NCBI RefSeq assembly: GCF_031157375.1
Contig: NZ_JAVIFV010000001.1
Location: 868,001-932,000, forward strand
DNA length: 64,000 nucleotides
DNA from: Sphingosinicella sp. LHD-64
GTDB taxonomy: Bacteria; Pseudomonadota; Alphaproteobacteria; Sphingomonadales; Sphingomonadaceae
Reading direction: 5' to 3'
In this document: piece after piece, positions 10,192 through 20,486 of the stretch
Layout of the letters: the number at the start of each line of letters is the position of its first letter
Position numbering within the stretch: position 1 is the first letter of the stretch
The notes under the pieces: model-generated
What the model was told of the DNA's origin: nothing
Databases searched by the model: none
What the model saw: the letters and a program-made list of their open reading frames with translations, nothing else
Position numbers and translations under genes: made by a program

Positions 10192-13100
10192 CGAGACCCT
10201 CCGCCCTGCGGCGCTTCGTCGGCCATGACGCCCTGGTTCGGCGTGCCATAGGCCGTGGGATAGTGGCTGACCTTGGTCACCTTCTTCGGCAGGTAGCGGG
10301 CGAGGCCGCGGGTGACCACGTAGAAGACCGGCGTGAAGACGAGGCCGAAGATGGTCACGCCGAGCATGCCGAAGGCGACCGCCGTGCCCATCGCCTGGCG
10401 CATCTCGGCGCCCGGCCCGACCGCGATGACGAGCGGGATCACGCCGAAGATGAAGGCGAAGCTGGTCATCAGGATCGGGCGGAGACGGGTGCGGGCGGCG
10501 TGGATCGCAGCCTCCCACCGGTCCATGCCGTGCTCTTCCTCGGCCTGGCGGGCGAACTCGACGATCAGGATCGCGTTCTTCGCCGCCAGCGCGATCAGCA
10601 CGATGAGGCCGACCTGGGTCAGGATGTTGTTGTCCATGCCGCGGATGTTGATGCCGGTCATCGCGGCGAGGACGCACATCGGCACGATCAGGATGACCGC
10701 GAGCGGCAGCGCCAGCGATTCATACTGCGCCGCCAGCACGAGGAACACGCAGAACACCGCGACGGCGAAGACGATCGGCGCCGTGTTGCCCGCCGCCTGC
10801 TGCTCATAGGCGAGGCCGGTCCATTCGTAGGAGAAACCGCGCGGCAACGTCTGGGCGGCCATCTCCTGCATCGCGCGCAGCGACTGGCCGGACGAGATGC
10901 CGGGCGGCGTCTGGCCCGACAGCTCGGCTGCCGGATAGTTGTTGTAGCGGCCCACCTGGACCGGGCCGGCGCCGTAGCGGAAGGTCGCCACCGCGGAGAG
11001 TGGCACCATCGCGCCGGTCGACGAACGGACCTGCAGGCGGCCGACATCGGCGAGATCGTCGCGCGCGGTCGCCTCCGCCTGGGCGGTCACGCGGAAGGTG
11101 CGCCCCAAGAGGTTGAAGTCGTTGACGTAGGTCGATCCGAGATAGGTGCCGAGCGCGCTGTAGACCTGATCAGGCTGGACGCCGAGCAACTGGGCGCGGT
11201 CGCGATCGACATCCGCCTCGATCCGGGGCGAGCCGGTGTTGAACAGCGAGAAGACCTGGGCGACGTTCTGGTTCTGCTGGGCGGCGCCCATCATCGCGAA
11301 GGTCGCGCCCTGCAGCGCCTGATAGCCAGCGCCCTCGCGGTCCTGGATCATCATCGAGAAGCCGCTGCCGTTGCCGAGGCCGGGCACCGGCGGCGGCGAC
11401 AGGAAGAAGACCTGCGCGCCCTCGATCTGCCCCGCGACCGCGCCGGTCAGCGCGCCCGCAAGCTCGGCCGCGTTCTGGCCGGCGCCATGGCGATCCTCGT
11501 GGGGCGCCAGGCGGAGGAAGAGGACCGCGCTGTTCGACGCGGTGCTGAACGTCGTTCCGTCGAGACCGGCGAACTCGCCCGAACCGACCACCGCCGGGTT
11601 CTGCGCGACGATCGCGCGCGTGCGCTCCATGATCGCGCTGGTCCGCTCCAACGACGATCCGGCCGGCAGCTGGACGACGCCGATCAGGAAGCCCTGATCC
11701 TGGTCCGGAATGAAGCCGGTCGGCGTCGCATTGAGCCGCCAGATGGTGAGCCCGAGCAGGCCGCCGTAGATGATCAGCATCAGCGCCGAGCGCCGGACGG
11801 TCTTCGAGGTGAGCGCGCCATAGCGGGTCGAGAGCCAGTCGAAGCCGCGGTTGAACCAGCCCGCGCCGATCTGAAATGGCCGCATCCAGCGCGAGCCTTC
11901 CCGCGCTTCGGCGCCTTCGCCCACCTCGTGCTTCCGGTGCGGCTTGAGCAGCAGGGCAGCGAGCGCCGGCGAGAGGGTCAGCGACACCAACGTTGAAATC
12001 ACGGCCGAGGCCGCGATCGTCACCGCGAACTGGCGATAGAAGATGCCCGGGATGCCCGAGATCATCGCCGCCGGCACGAACACGGCGACGAGCACCAGGC
12101 CGATCGCGATCAGCGCGCCCGAAATCTCCTGCATGGTGAGATGCGCCGCATCGCGCGGACTGAGACCGTCGCTGATATGCTTCTCGACCGCCTCGACGAC
12201 CACGATCGCATCGTCGACGACGATGCCGACCGCGAGGATGAGCGCGAACATGGACAGCGTGTTGAGCGTGAAGCCGAGCGCCAGCAGCACCGCGAAGGTG
12301 CCGACGAGGCTGACCGGAATGGCGATGATCGGGATGATCGCCGCGCGCCAGGTCTGCAGGAACACGACGATGACGAGCACCACCAGCACCACCGCCTCGA
12401 GCAGGGTGCGCTGCACCTCGTTCACCGAGGCCTGGACATATTCGGTCGGGTTGTACGGCACCGAATATTCGATGCCTGCCGGGAAGTCCCGCGATGCCGC
12501 CTCGAGATCGTTGAGGACCGCATCCGCGGTGCTGAGCGCATTCGAGCCGGGGAGCTGCTGGATCGCGATCGCGACGCCGCGCTTGCCGTCGAAATTGCCG
12601 CGGATACCGTAATCCTGGCTGCCGATCGTGATCCGGGCAACGTCGCGCAGCCGGGTGATCGCGCCGGACGCCTGATCCGTCTTGAGGACGACATTGCCGA
12701 ACTGGTCGGGATCGGCGAGACGGCCCTGGACCTGCACCGGCAGCTCGAACGCCGGATTGCCGCGATCGAACGGCGCCTGGCCGATCGAGCCGCCGGCAAC
12801 CTGGACGTTCTGCCCGCGCAGCGCCGCGATAATCTCGTCGGCAGCGATGTCGCGCGCCGCCGCCCGGTCCGGATCGATCCAGATCCGCATCGAATAGAAG
12901 CCGCCGCCGAAGATCTGCACGTTGCCGACACCCTCGAGGCGCAGCAGGCGATCGCGGATGCGCGACTGGGCGTAGTTGCCGACATAGTCCACGTCGACGG
13001 CGGGATCGGTCGAGACCAGGGCCGCAACCATCAGGAAGTCCGACTGCTGCTTGAGCACGGTGACGCCGATCTGCCGCACCTGATCGGGCAGGCGCGGCTC

Positions 13101-13445
13101 GGCGAGCGCGACGCGGTTCTGGACGAGCACCTGCGCGGTATCGATGTCGGTCCCCGGCTGGAAGGTCACGGTGATCGTCGTCTGGCCCTGGCTCGAGTTC
13201 GAGCGCATGTACAAAAGGCCTTCGACGCCGTTGATCTCCTGCTCGATCGGCGCCGCGATCGTCTCCGCCATCGTCTCGGCCGACGCGCCCGGGAAGGCGG
13301 CGACGACCGCGACGGCGGGCGGCGCGATGTCCGGATATTGCGCGAGCGGGAGCGTAGGGTAGGCGAACGCGCCGAGCAGCGTGATGAAGATCGAAATCAC
13401 CGCTGCGAAGATCGGGCGATCGATGAAGAAGCCTGAGATGTTCAC
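10188..13445 (-). CDS. RND efflux inner-membrane transporter (HAE1 family)
   Basis: Proton-driven inner-membrane pump, AcrB/MexB-like, that captures hydrophobic compounds from the periplasm and inner-membrane leaflet. The chosen GTG start at 13445 has an AGGAG sequence just upstream and yields a 1085-residue protein beginning MNISGFFIDRPIFAAVIS, the usual N-terminus of this family. Twelve membrane segments are expected and two large periplasmic loops are visible. The motif GIVVDDAIVVVEAVEKH in transmembrane segment 4 carries the proton-relay aspartates. It lies between the adaptor gene (25 bp upstream) and the outer-membrane factor (4-bp overlap). Substrates cannot be told from sequence. Confidence 0.96.
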   Translation of the reverse strand: MNISGFFIDRPIFAAVISIFITLLGAFAYPTLPLAQYPDIAPPAVAVVAAFPGASAETMAETIAAPIEQEINGVEGLLYMRSNSSQGQTTITVTFQPGTDIDTAQVLVQNRVALAEPRLPDQVRQIGVTVLKQQSDFLMVAALVSTDPAVDVDYVGNYAQSRIRDRLLRLEGVGNVQIFGGGFYSMRIWIDPDRAAARDIAADEIIAALRGQNVQVAGGSIGQAPFDRGNPAFELPVQVQGRLADPDQFGNVVLKTDQASGAITRLRDVARITIGSQDYGIRGNFDGKRGVAIAIQQLPGSNALSTADAVLNDLEAASRDFPAGIEYSVPYNPTEYVQASVNEVQRTLLEAVVLVVLVIVVFLQTWRAAIIPIIAIPVSLVGTFAVLLALGFTLNTLSMFALILAVGIVVDDAIVVVEAVEKHISDGLSPRDAAHLTMQEISGALIAIGLVLVAVFVPAAMISGIPGIFYRQFAVTIAASAVISTLVSLTLSPALAALLLKPHRKHEVGEGAEAREGSRWMRPFQIGAGWFNRGFDWLSTRYGALTSKTVRRSALMLIIYGGLLGLTIWRLNATPTGFIPDQDQGFLIGVVQLPAGSSLERTSAIMERTRAIVAQNPAVVGSGEFAGLDGTTFSTASNSAVLFLRLAPHEDRHGAGQNAAELAGALTGAVAGQIEGAQVFFLSPPPVPGLGNGSGFSMMIQDREGAGYQALQGATFAMMGAAQQNQNVAQVFSLFNTGSPRIEADVDRDRAQLLGVQPDQVYSALGTYLGSTYVNDFNLLGRTFRVTAQAEATARDDLADVGRLQVRSSTGAMVPLSAVATFRYGAGPVQVGRYNNYPAAELSGQTPPGISSGQSLRAMQEMAAQTLPRGFSYEWTGLAYEQQAAGNTAPIVFAVAVFCVFLVLAAQYESLALPLAVILIVPMCVLAAMTGINIRGMDNNILTQVGLIVLIALAAKNAILIVEFARQAEEEHGMDRWEAAIHAARTRLRPILMTSFAFIFGVIPLVIAVGPGAEMRQAMGTAVAFGMLGVTIFGLVFTPVFYVVTRGLARYLPKKVTKVSHYPTAYGTPNQGVMADEAPQGGGSR

Positions 13446-13470
13446 GCCGGCACTCCTAACCCTGCTTCGC

Positions 13471-14661
13471 TCAGCGACCGCCCGCCGCGACCGGGGTCGC
13501 AACGGAAGCCGGGGCCGACTGCACCGGCTCGGCCGGCGCCTGCTCGTTCGACGGCGGCTGGATCCGGCCCATGCGCGGCGTCACCTTCTGGCCCGGCATG
13601 ATGCGCTGCAGGCCATCGATGACCACGCGCTCCTGCGGCGCAATGCCGCCACGGATGACGCGGAGGTTGCCGACCAGCGGACCGAGCTGGACCGGCTTGC
13701 CGGTCGCATTGCCCTCGCGGTCGACGACATAGACCAGGCGGCGGATGCCGTCGGTCGCGATCGCGGTATCCGGCACCAGCAGCGCGCGATAGCCCGGCGT
13801 GCCGGCGAGGCGGAGCTGCCCCACCATGCCGGGCTTGAGGAAGCCGTCGGGATTGGGAACGATCGCCCGGGCAGCGATCGTGCCGGAACCGGGGTTGATC
13901 GCATTGTCGAGGAAGTCGAGCCGTCCGGAATGGGCGTAGGTCGCCTCGTCCTGCAGGCGGATGCGGACTTCGCTGCCGGCCTGCCGGCCGGCATTCTGCC
14001 GCTGGTAGCGCAGCAGCAGCGCTTCCGACCCGTCGAAGGCGAAGTGCAGCGGATCGGTCGAGACGATCGTGGTCAGCACCGTCTGGTCGGCGATCACCGG
14101 GTTGCCGGGATCGACCCGGCGCTGCGAGATGCGACCGGAGATCGGCGCGACGACGCGGGTGAAGCCGAGATTGAGGCTCTGCGCACGGACGTTGGCGCGG
14201 CCGGCATTGACGTCAGCCTCGGCGGCGCGGAGCGCGGCCTGGCGCTGCTCGACCTCCTCGGTGCTCGCCGCCTGCGACTGGGCGAGCGTGCGCGAGCGCG
14301 CGAGCTCGGTGCGGGCATTGACGAGCGTCGCCTCGGCCCGCGCGAGCTGGGCACGCGCCTGATCGAGCTGCGCCTGCGCTGGCCGCGGGTCGATGGTGAA
14401 GAGCAGCTGCCCTTCCCGGACGAAATCACCGTCGCGGAAATGGACCACCTGGAGATAGCCGGACGCGCGCGGCGTCACGTTGACATCCTGGATCGCCTCG
14501 AACCGGCCGACATAGTCGTCCCAGTCGCGCACCTCCTGCTGGAGCGGCGTCGCGACGGTGACCGGCGGTGGCGGCGGCGATTCGGGCTGCGGCTCGCCCG
14601 AACATGCGGCGAGGCTCGCCGCCAGAAGCAACGGAAGGAACGCCAACCCCTTGATACGCAT
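13471..14661 (-). CDS. RND efflux periplasmic adaptor (membrane fusion lipoprotein)
   Basis: Periplasmic adaptor that links the RND transporter to the outer-membrane channel. The ATG at 14661 gives a 396-residue product with the lipoprotein signal MRIKGLAFLPLLLAASLAAC (lipobox LAAC). Next come a beta-barrel/lipoyl half (ASGYLQVVHFRDGDFVREGQ, about residues 65-85), a helical hairpin rich in Ala, Arg and Gln, and the second lipoyl half (VVAPISGRISQRRVDPGN). The C-terminus is low-complexity, rich in Pro, Ala and Val. As the first gene of the operon, it faces the TetR-type regulator gene across a 165-bp divergent intergenic region with palindromes. Confidence 0.95.
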   Translation of the reverse strand: MRIKGLAFLPLLLAASLAACSGEPQPESPPPPPVTVATPLQQEVRDWDDYVGRFEAIQDVNVTPRASGYLQVVHFRDGDFVREGQLLFTIDPRPAQAQLDQARAQLARAEATLVNARTELARSRTLAQSQAASTEEVEQRQAALRAAEADVNAGRANVRAQSLNLGFTRVVAPISGRISQRRVDPGNPVIADQTVLTTIVSTDPLHFAFDGSEALLLRYQRQNAGRQAGSEVRIRLQDEATYAHSGRLDFLDNAINPGSGTIAARAIVPNPDGFLKPGMVGQLRLAGTPGYRALLVPDTAIATDGIRRLVYVVDREGNATGKPVQLGPLVGNLRVIRGGIAPQERVVIDGLQRIMPGQKVTPRMGRIQPPSNEQAPAEPVQSAPASVATPVAAGGR

Positions 14662-14754
14662 GATCTGGTTCTTTCGAAACGGCAGGCTGGGACGCCGGAT
14701 CGGCCCGGCTTGGCTGCCGCGCCGCAGCAACGCCCTCTAGCGTCCGTTCATTGC

Positions 14755-14794
14755 ATGTCAACGGGTGTAGACATAAAAGGTCAACGACTGTTGA
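14755..14794. promoter_or_regulatory. Twin palindromes, candidate TetR-type operators
   Basis: Two perfect dyads lie in the divergent region between the efflux operon and its regulator. The first is ATGTC-N10-GACAT (14755-14774). The second is TCAAC-GACT-GTTGA (14781-14794). Both carry related TGTCAAC or GTCAAC half-sites. Position and symmetry suit binding by the adjacent TetR-family protein, controlling both directions. No footprint evidence is available; this is inferred from layout. Confidence 0.5.
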
Positions 14795-14826
14795 TTAGCC
14801 GGCCGTAACCGCTAGGATTTTGATCC

Positions 14827-15459
14827 ATGTCGTTCGGGGAAATGATCGCGCGCCGCCGCCGCAGCGCGCTGGATACACGCGCAAGCATGCTGAATGCCGC
14901 GCGCCAGCGCTTCCTGCGCGAAAGCTACGAGAATGTGGGCCTGCGCGACATCGCGAAGGACGTCGGCGTCGATGTCGCACTGGTCAGCCGCTATTTCGGC
15001 AGCAAGGAAGAGCTGTTCCGCGAAGTCCTGCACGGCAGCGACAAGGCCGACAAGTTCCAGATCGCAGTCGGGCCCGAGGAGCTCGCCTGCTACCTGACCG
15101 CGATGTTCGACGGCAAGGAGGACGAGGAGCAGCGCGAGAATCTGGAGCGGCTCGTCATCGTCCTGCGCTCATCCTCCTCGCCGCAGGCGGCGGCGATCGT
15201 CCACGAGGCGGTGCACGAGGACGTGCTCCAGCCGATCGCCGACGTGCTCGGCGGCGGCGAGGAGGCCGAGATTCGCGCCGCCATGGTGCTCACCATCCTG
15301 CTCGGGGGCGCGGTCATGCGCTCGGTCATGAGCGTCGGCCCGGACTGTGGCCAGGGACCGCCGCCGGCGATCCGGCGCAAGCTCTATGAACTCTTCCGCA
15401 CCGCGCTCAAGGAAACGCCCGACGCAGCGCAAGAGGGCGCCGTCGAGCCTGTTGCCTGA
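14827..15459 (+). CDS. TetR/AcrR-family transcriptional repressor
   Basis: Probable ligand-responsive repressor of the divergent RND efflux operon. The product has 210 residues, usual for the family. The N-terminal TetR helix-turn-helix spans about residues 17-62, with VGLRDIAKDVGVDVALVSRY followed by FGSKEELF, the signature of this family. The C-terminal ligand-binding domain is of the TetR_C type and ends with a poorly conserved Pro/Glu/Ala-rich tail. The start codon at 14827 lies 6 bp after GGATTTTGATCC and is followed directly by a Lys/Arg-rich segment. The frmA gene starts 50 bp downstream. The ligand is unknown. Confidence 0.93.
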   Translation: MSFGEMIARRRRSALDTRASMLNAARQRFLRESYENVGLRDIAKDVGVDVALVSRYFGSKEELFREVLHGSDKADKFQIAVGPEELACYLTAMFDGKEDEEQRENLERLVIVLRSSSSPQAAAIVHEAVHEDVLQPIADVLGGGEEAEIRAAMVLTILLGGAVMRSVMSVGPDCGQGPPPAIRRKLYELFRTALKETPDAAQEGAVEPVA

Positions 15460-15508
15460 TCGCCGTCGCCTCTCCTAAGGGGGACCCGCACCCGCCGAGG
15501 AGAGGCTC

Positions 15509-16620
<1,112 letters not shown>

Positions 16621-16621
<1 letters not shown>

Positions 16622-17847
16622 TGGCGGCGGCGGACCGGTACGACGTCCTGATCGTCGGCGGCGGCCACGCCGGCGCCCAGGCGGCGATCGCGCTCAGGCA
16701 GAACAAATTCGAGGGCTCGATCGCCATTGTCAGCGACGAGCCGGACCTCCCCTATGAACGCCCGCCCCTCTCGAAGGAATATCTCGCCGGCGAGAAGACG
16801 TTCGACCGGCTGCTGATCCGGCCGGAGACGTTCTGGGCGGAACGCGACGTCGGCCTGCTGCTCGGACGGCGGATCACCGCGGTCGACGCCGACGCCCATC
16901 GGGTCACGACCGAAGACGGCGCATCGATCGGCTATGGCAAGCTGATCTGGGCGGCCGGCGGGCGGCCCCGGCGGCTGGCCTGCGCGGGCCACGATCTCAC
17001 CCGCGTCCATGCGGTGCGCAGCCGCGCCGACGTCGACCGGATGATGGACGAACTCGCGACCACCAGTCGCGTGGTGGTGATCGGCGGCGGCTATATCGGC
17101 CTCGAGGCGGCGGCGGTGCTCGCAAAGCTCGGCAAAGAGGTCGTGCTGCTGGAGGCGCTCGACCGGGTGCTGGCCCGGGTCGCGGGCGAGGAGATCTCGC
17201 GCTTCTACGAGGCCGACCACCGCGACCACGGCGTCGAGCTGCGCACCGGCATCGGCGTCGACTGCATCCTGGGCGACACCGCCGCGACCGGCGTCCAGCT
17301 GTCCGACGGCGAGGTGATCCCGGCCGACATGGTGATCGTCGGCGTCGGCATTTTGCCCGCCGTCGAGCCGCTCGCCGAGGCCGGCGCCGCGGTCGGCAAC
17401 GGCGTCGAGGTCGACGATTATTGCCGCACCAGCCTGCCCGACATCTATGCGGTCGGCGACTGCGCGGCGCACGAGAACCGCTTCGCCGCCGGCAGCCGCG
17501 TCCGGGTCGAATCGGTGCAGAACGCGACCGATCAGGCGACGACGGCCGCCAAACATATCACCGGCACGGCGGAGCCCTATGCGGCGGTGCCCTGGTTCTG
17601 GTCCAACCAGTACGACCTCAAGCTCCAGACGGTGGGCCTCTCGATCGGTCATGACGAACGCGTCGTGCGCGGCAATCCCGCGGCGCGGAGCTTCTCGGTC
17701 GTCTATCTGCGCGCCGGACAGGTGATTGCGCTCGACTGCGTCAATGCGGTGAAGGACTATGTGCAGGGCCGCAAACTGGTGGCCGAGGGGATGGCGCCGG
17801 ACAAGGCGCGGCTCGCCGATGCCGGCGTGCCACTCAAGGAGCTTTGA
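16621..17847 (+). CDS. FAD-dependent ferredoxin reductase-like oxidoreductase
   Basis: Flavoprotein of the rhodocoxin/putidaredoxin reductase type, moving electrons from NAD(P)H to a ferredoxin or other partner. The ATG at 16621 shares its A with the TGA of frmA. The 408-residue product has an FAD-binding [10 protein letters not shown] (residues 13-22), a second Rossmann motif [10 protein letters not shown] for NAD(P)H near residue 158, and the FAD-contacting [12 protein letters not shown] near 275. The C-terminal reductase domain includes [18 protein letters not shown], typical of this family. No ferredoxin or P450 gene is near. The tight link with frmA suggests co-expression in aldehyde or redox stress, which is inference. 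Confidence 0.92.
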
Positions 17848-17866
17848 GCGAACGGTCATTGAAACA

Positions 17867-17951
17867 CCGTTCGGGCTGAGCTTGTCGAAGCCCTGCCCTT
17901 CTCTTCTCTCCGGAAGAAGGACAGCCCTTCGACAAGCTCAGAGCGAACGGC
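17867..17951. repeat. Dispersed inverted repeat before malate synthase
   Basis: The left arm (17867-17900) begins CCGTTCGGGCTGAGC and continues TTGTCGAAG. The right arm (17918-17951) contains CCCTTCGACAAGCTC and ends GCGAACGG. The arms are about 34 nt and largely complementary, with a 17-nt loop. From memory, this core is a very common intergenic repeat in sphingomonad genomes. It begins 19 bp after the reductase stop and ends about 17 bp before the malate synthase start, so it may act as a terminator or mRNA-end stabiliser. Confidence 0.8.
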
Positions 17952-17967
17952 GGATGAGGAGATTAGT

Positions 17968-20103
17968 GTGGAAAGGTCCGGTCTCACTGTCGACGACGGC
18001 CTCTGCGCCTTCATCGAGGACGAAGCGCTGCCCGGCACCGGCCTGTCGGCGGACGCTTTCTGGAGCGGGTTCGCCGCCCTGCTGGCCGATCTCGCGCCGC
18101 GCAACCGGGCGCTGCTCGACCGGCGCGACACGCTCCAGACCCAGATCGACGACTGGTATCGCGCCCGGGCCGGCCGGCCGTTCGACCTCGCCGCGCACAC
18201 GGCGTTCCTGACCGAGATCGGATACCTCGTCCCCGAACCGGCCCCGTTCGGCATCGAGACCGCCAATGTCGACATCGAGCTCGCCGCGACGCCGGGCCCG
18301 CAGCTCGTCGTGCCGGTCACCAACGCCCGCTACGCGCTGAACGCCGCCAACGCCCGCTGGGGCAGCCTCTATGACGCGCTCTACGGCACCGACGCGCTCG
18401 GCGACCTACCGCAGGGCGGCGGCTACGATCCGGCGCGCGGCGCGCGCGTGATCGCCCGGGCGAAGGCGCTGCTCGATCAGGCCGCCCCGCTCGACGGCGC
18501 CGCGCATGGCGATGTCCGGGGTTATCGCATCGTCGACGGAACCCTCGTCGCCGATCTGGACGGCCGCACCACGACCCTCGCCGAGCCCGGCAAGCTCGCC
18601 GGCTGGCGCGGCGATCCGGCCGCGCCGGACGCGATCGTGCTGCGCAATCACGGGCTGCACATCGAGATCGCGATCGACCGCGATCACGCGATCGGCCGGG
18701 ACGATCCGGCGGGCGTCGCCGACCTCGTCATCGAATCCGCACTGAGCACGATCGTCGACTGCGAGGATTCGGTCGCGGCGGTCGACGCGGCGGACAAGGT
18801 GCTGGTCTACCGCAACTGGCTCGGCCTGATGCAGGGCACGCTCACCGCCAGCTTTGCCAAAAGCGGCCGCACCGAAGAGCGCGCGCTGGAGCCGGACCGC
18901 GACTATGACGCGCCCGGCGGCGGCACGCTCCGCCTCAAGGGCCGCGCGCTGCTGCTCGTCCGCAATGTCGGACATCACATGTATTCCGACATGGTGACGA
19001 TCGCCGGCGTCGCCATGCCGGAAACGATGATCGACGCGGTCGTGACCTCGCTCTGCGCGCTGCACGACCTCAAGGCCGGCGACCGCAACAGCCGCACCGG
19101 CTCGATCTATATCGTGAAGCCCAAGCTGCACGGGCCGGAGGAGGTCGCCTTCGCCTGCGAGCTGTTCGGCGGGGTCGAAGACCTGCTCGGCCTTCCGCGC
19201 AATACCCTCAAGATCGGCGTCATGGACGAGGAACGGCGGACGAGCGCCAATCTCGCCGCCTGCATCCATGCGGCGCGCGAACGGCTGGTGTTCATCAACA
19301 CCGGTTTCCTCGACCGCACCGGCGACGAGATTCACACCGCGATGGAAGGCGGCCCGGTGATCCGCAAGGGCGAGATCAAGGACGCCGGCTGGATCAGGGC
19401 CTATGAGGCGCGCAATGTCGGCATCGGCCTCGCCGCCGGTCTCAAGGGCAAGGCGCAGATCGGCAAGGGCATGTGGGCGGCGCCCGACCGGATGGCCGAC
19501 ATGCTCGTCCAGAAGATCGGCCATCCGAAGGCGGGCGCGACCACGGCCTGGGTCCCCTCACCCACCGCCGCGACACTCCACGCGCTGCACTATCACGAGG
19601 TCGACGTGCTCGCCGTGCAGGACCAGCTGGCGGAGGCGCCGGTCACCGGCGAGCTCGGCGCGCTGCTGACCCCGCCGCTGGCCCGCGGGCGCAACTTCTC
19701 GGCCGAAGAAATCCGCGAGGAGCTGGAGAACAATTGCCAGGGCATCCTCGGCTATGTCGTGCGCTGGATCGATGCCGGCGTCGGCTGCTCCAAGGTGCCC
19801 GACATCCACGACATCGGCCTGATGGAGGACCGCGCCACCCTGCGCATCTCCTCCCAGCACATCGCCAACTGGCTGCGCCACGGCATCGTTACCGAGGCGG
19901 AGGTCGTCGCGGTGCTGGAGCGGATGGCGGCGGTGGTGGATCGCCAGAATGCGGGCGATCCCGCCTACCGGCCGATGGCGCCCGGCTTCGGCGGCCCGGC
20001 CTTCGCGGCGGCGAAGGCGCTGGTGTTCGACGGCGCGGCGACGCCCAACGGCTATACCGAATTCGCCCTCACGCGTTGGCGGCAGGCGGCGAAGGAGGGT
20101 TGA
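17968..20103 (+). CDS. glcB: Malate synthase G
   Basis: Condenses glyoxylate with acetyl-CoA to malate in the glyoxylate shunt or glycolate use. The product is 711 residues, the length of the monomeric G isoform (about 720). A GTG start is used, with GAGGAG about 10 bp upstream. Recognisable parts are the [13 protein letters not shown] segment near residue 265, the [11 protein letters not shown] motif with the catalytic arginine region near 330, and the C-terminal [19 protein letters not shown] region. Isocitrate lyase is not in the window, so the pathway partner must be elsewhere. A dispersed inverted repeat separates it from the gene upstream. Confidence 0.95.
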   Translation: MERSGLTVDDGLCAFIEDEALPGTGLSADAFWSGFAALLADLAPRNRALLDRRDTLQTQIDDWYRARAGRPFDLAAHTAFLTEIGYLVPEPAPFGIETANVDIELAATPGPQLVVPVTNARYALNAANARWGSLYDALYGTDALGDLPQGGGYDPARGARVIARAKALLDQAAPLDGAAHGDVRGYRIVDGTLVADLDGRTTTLAEPGKLAGWRGDPAAPDAIVLRNHGLHIEIAIDRDHAIGRDDPAGVADLVIESALSTIVDCEDSVAAVDAADKVLVYRNWLGLMQGTLTASFAKSGRTEERALEPDRDYDAPGGGTLRLKGRALLLVRNVGHHMYSDMVTIAGVAMPETMIDAVVTSLCALHDLKAGDRNSRTGSIYIVKPKLHGPEEVAFACELFGGVEDLLGLPRNTLKIGVMDEERRTSANLAACIHAARERLVFINTGFLDRTGDEIHTAMEGGPVIRKGEIKDAGWIRAYEARNVGIGLAAGLKGKAQIGKGMWAAPDRMADMLVQKIGHPKAGATTAWVPSPTAATLHALHYHEVDVLAVQDQLAEAPVTGELGALLTPPLARGRNFSAEEIREELENNCQGILGYVVRWIDAGVGCSKVPDIHDIGLMEDRATLRISSQHIANWLRHGIVTEAEVVAVLERMAAVVDRQNAGDPAYRPMAPGFGGPAFAAAKALVFDGAATPNGYTEFALTRWRQAAKEG

Positions 20104-20120
20104 CCTGCGAGAACGGTATC

Positions 20121-20165
20121 GGGCGCGCCGGGTGCCGCTGCGTGCCCGCGGCCTCCGGCGCGCCC
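20121..20165. terminator. GC-rich hairpin after malate synthase, shared with peroxidase terminator
   Basis: GGGCGCGCCGG (20121-20131) pairs perfectly with CCGGCGCGCCC (20155-20165). The hairpin starts 18 bp after the malate synthase stop and also lies just downstream of the minus-strand peroxidase remnant. The left arm and its flank (GGTATCGGGCGCGCCGG) closely match the sequence at 25169-25186 behind the intact peroxidase gene. It lacks a U-tract, so intrinsic termination would be weak or bidirectional. Confidence 0.55.
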
Positions 20166-20178
20166 GTTCCCTGTCTGC

Positions 20179-20310
20179 TCAGACCGCTTCGGCGGACCTC
20201 AGCAAGCCGGCTGTCGCGAAGTCCCCCCAACTTCTTGACGCCCGACTGCCGGCAGGGCGTGTTCGCTACCCACCATCGCGACGACCGGTCCCGCTGGCCC
20301 ATGAACACGC
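20179..20310 (-). pseudogene. Remnant of a heme peroxidase C-terminus
   Basis: Read on the minus strand, the last codons before a TGA at 20179-20181 give DFATAGLLRSAEAV, matching the C-terminus DFAIVDLLRFAEVA of the intact peroxidase ending at 25232. Further upstream, in a shifted frame, MGQRDRSSRW parallels LIQGDRSSYL of the intact protein, with a KK-L-GG stretch at the place of SKKGE. The similarity covers roughly 40 codons, needs at least one frameshift, and has no open start. A hairpin like the one behind the intact gene follows. I read this as the decayed 3' end of a second peroxidase gene whose body was deleted. This is alignment by eye. Confidence 0.6.
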
Positions 20311-20352
20311 GGGAAGCCTAGGGCGCTCGCTCCGATTGATCCTGAGAACCCG

Positions 20353-20388
20353 CTGAAAAACGAAATCCAGAATCTTTTCAGATTCCGG
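20353..20388. repeat. Element shared with the upstream region of the peroxidase gene
   Basis: CTGAAAAAC...CAGAATCTTTTCAGATTCC here resembles CTGGAAAAC...CAGATTCTTTCCAGATTCC at 26898-26935, in the same orientation. In both places it lies on the upstream side of a minus-strand peroxidase sequence. The copy here lies about 45 bp from the coding remnant and just before the AraC-type gene. It may be a relic of the lost peroxidase promoter or a small dispersed repeat. Confidence 0.5.
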
Positions 20389-20486
20389 TGCGCCCGAAGG
20401 CGTTGCCTCGCACCGGAAAGCGCCGCATTCTGCGACCCGTGAGCTCGAATGGGACGACTGCGGCGCCAAGCGCGCCCGAACGGCTG

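Noticed and set aside
10192-10677. Extension of the outer-membrane factor gene upstream of 10191
   Set aside because: The added residues come from the RND gene in another frame and would remove the lipoprotein signal, which starts exactly at 10191.
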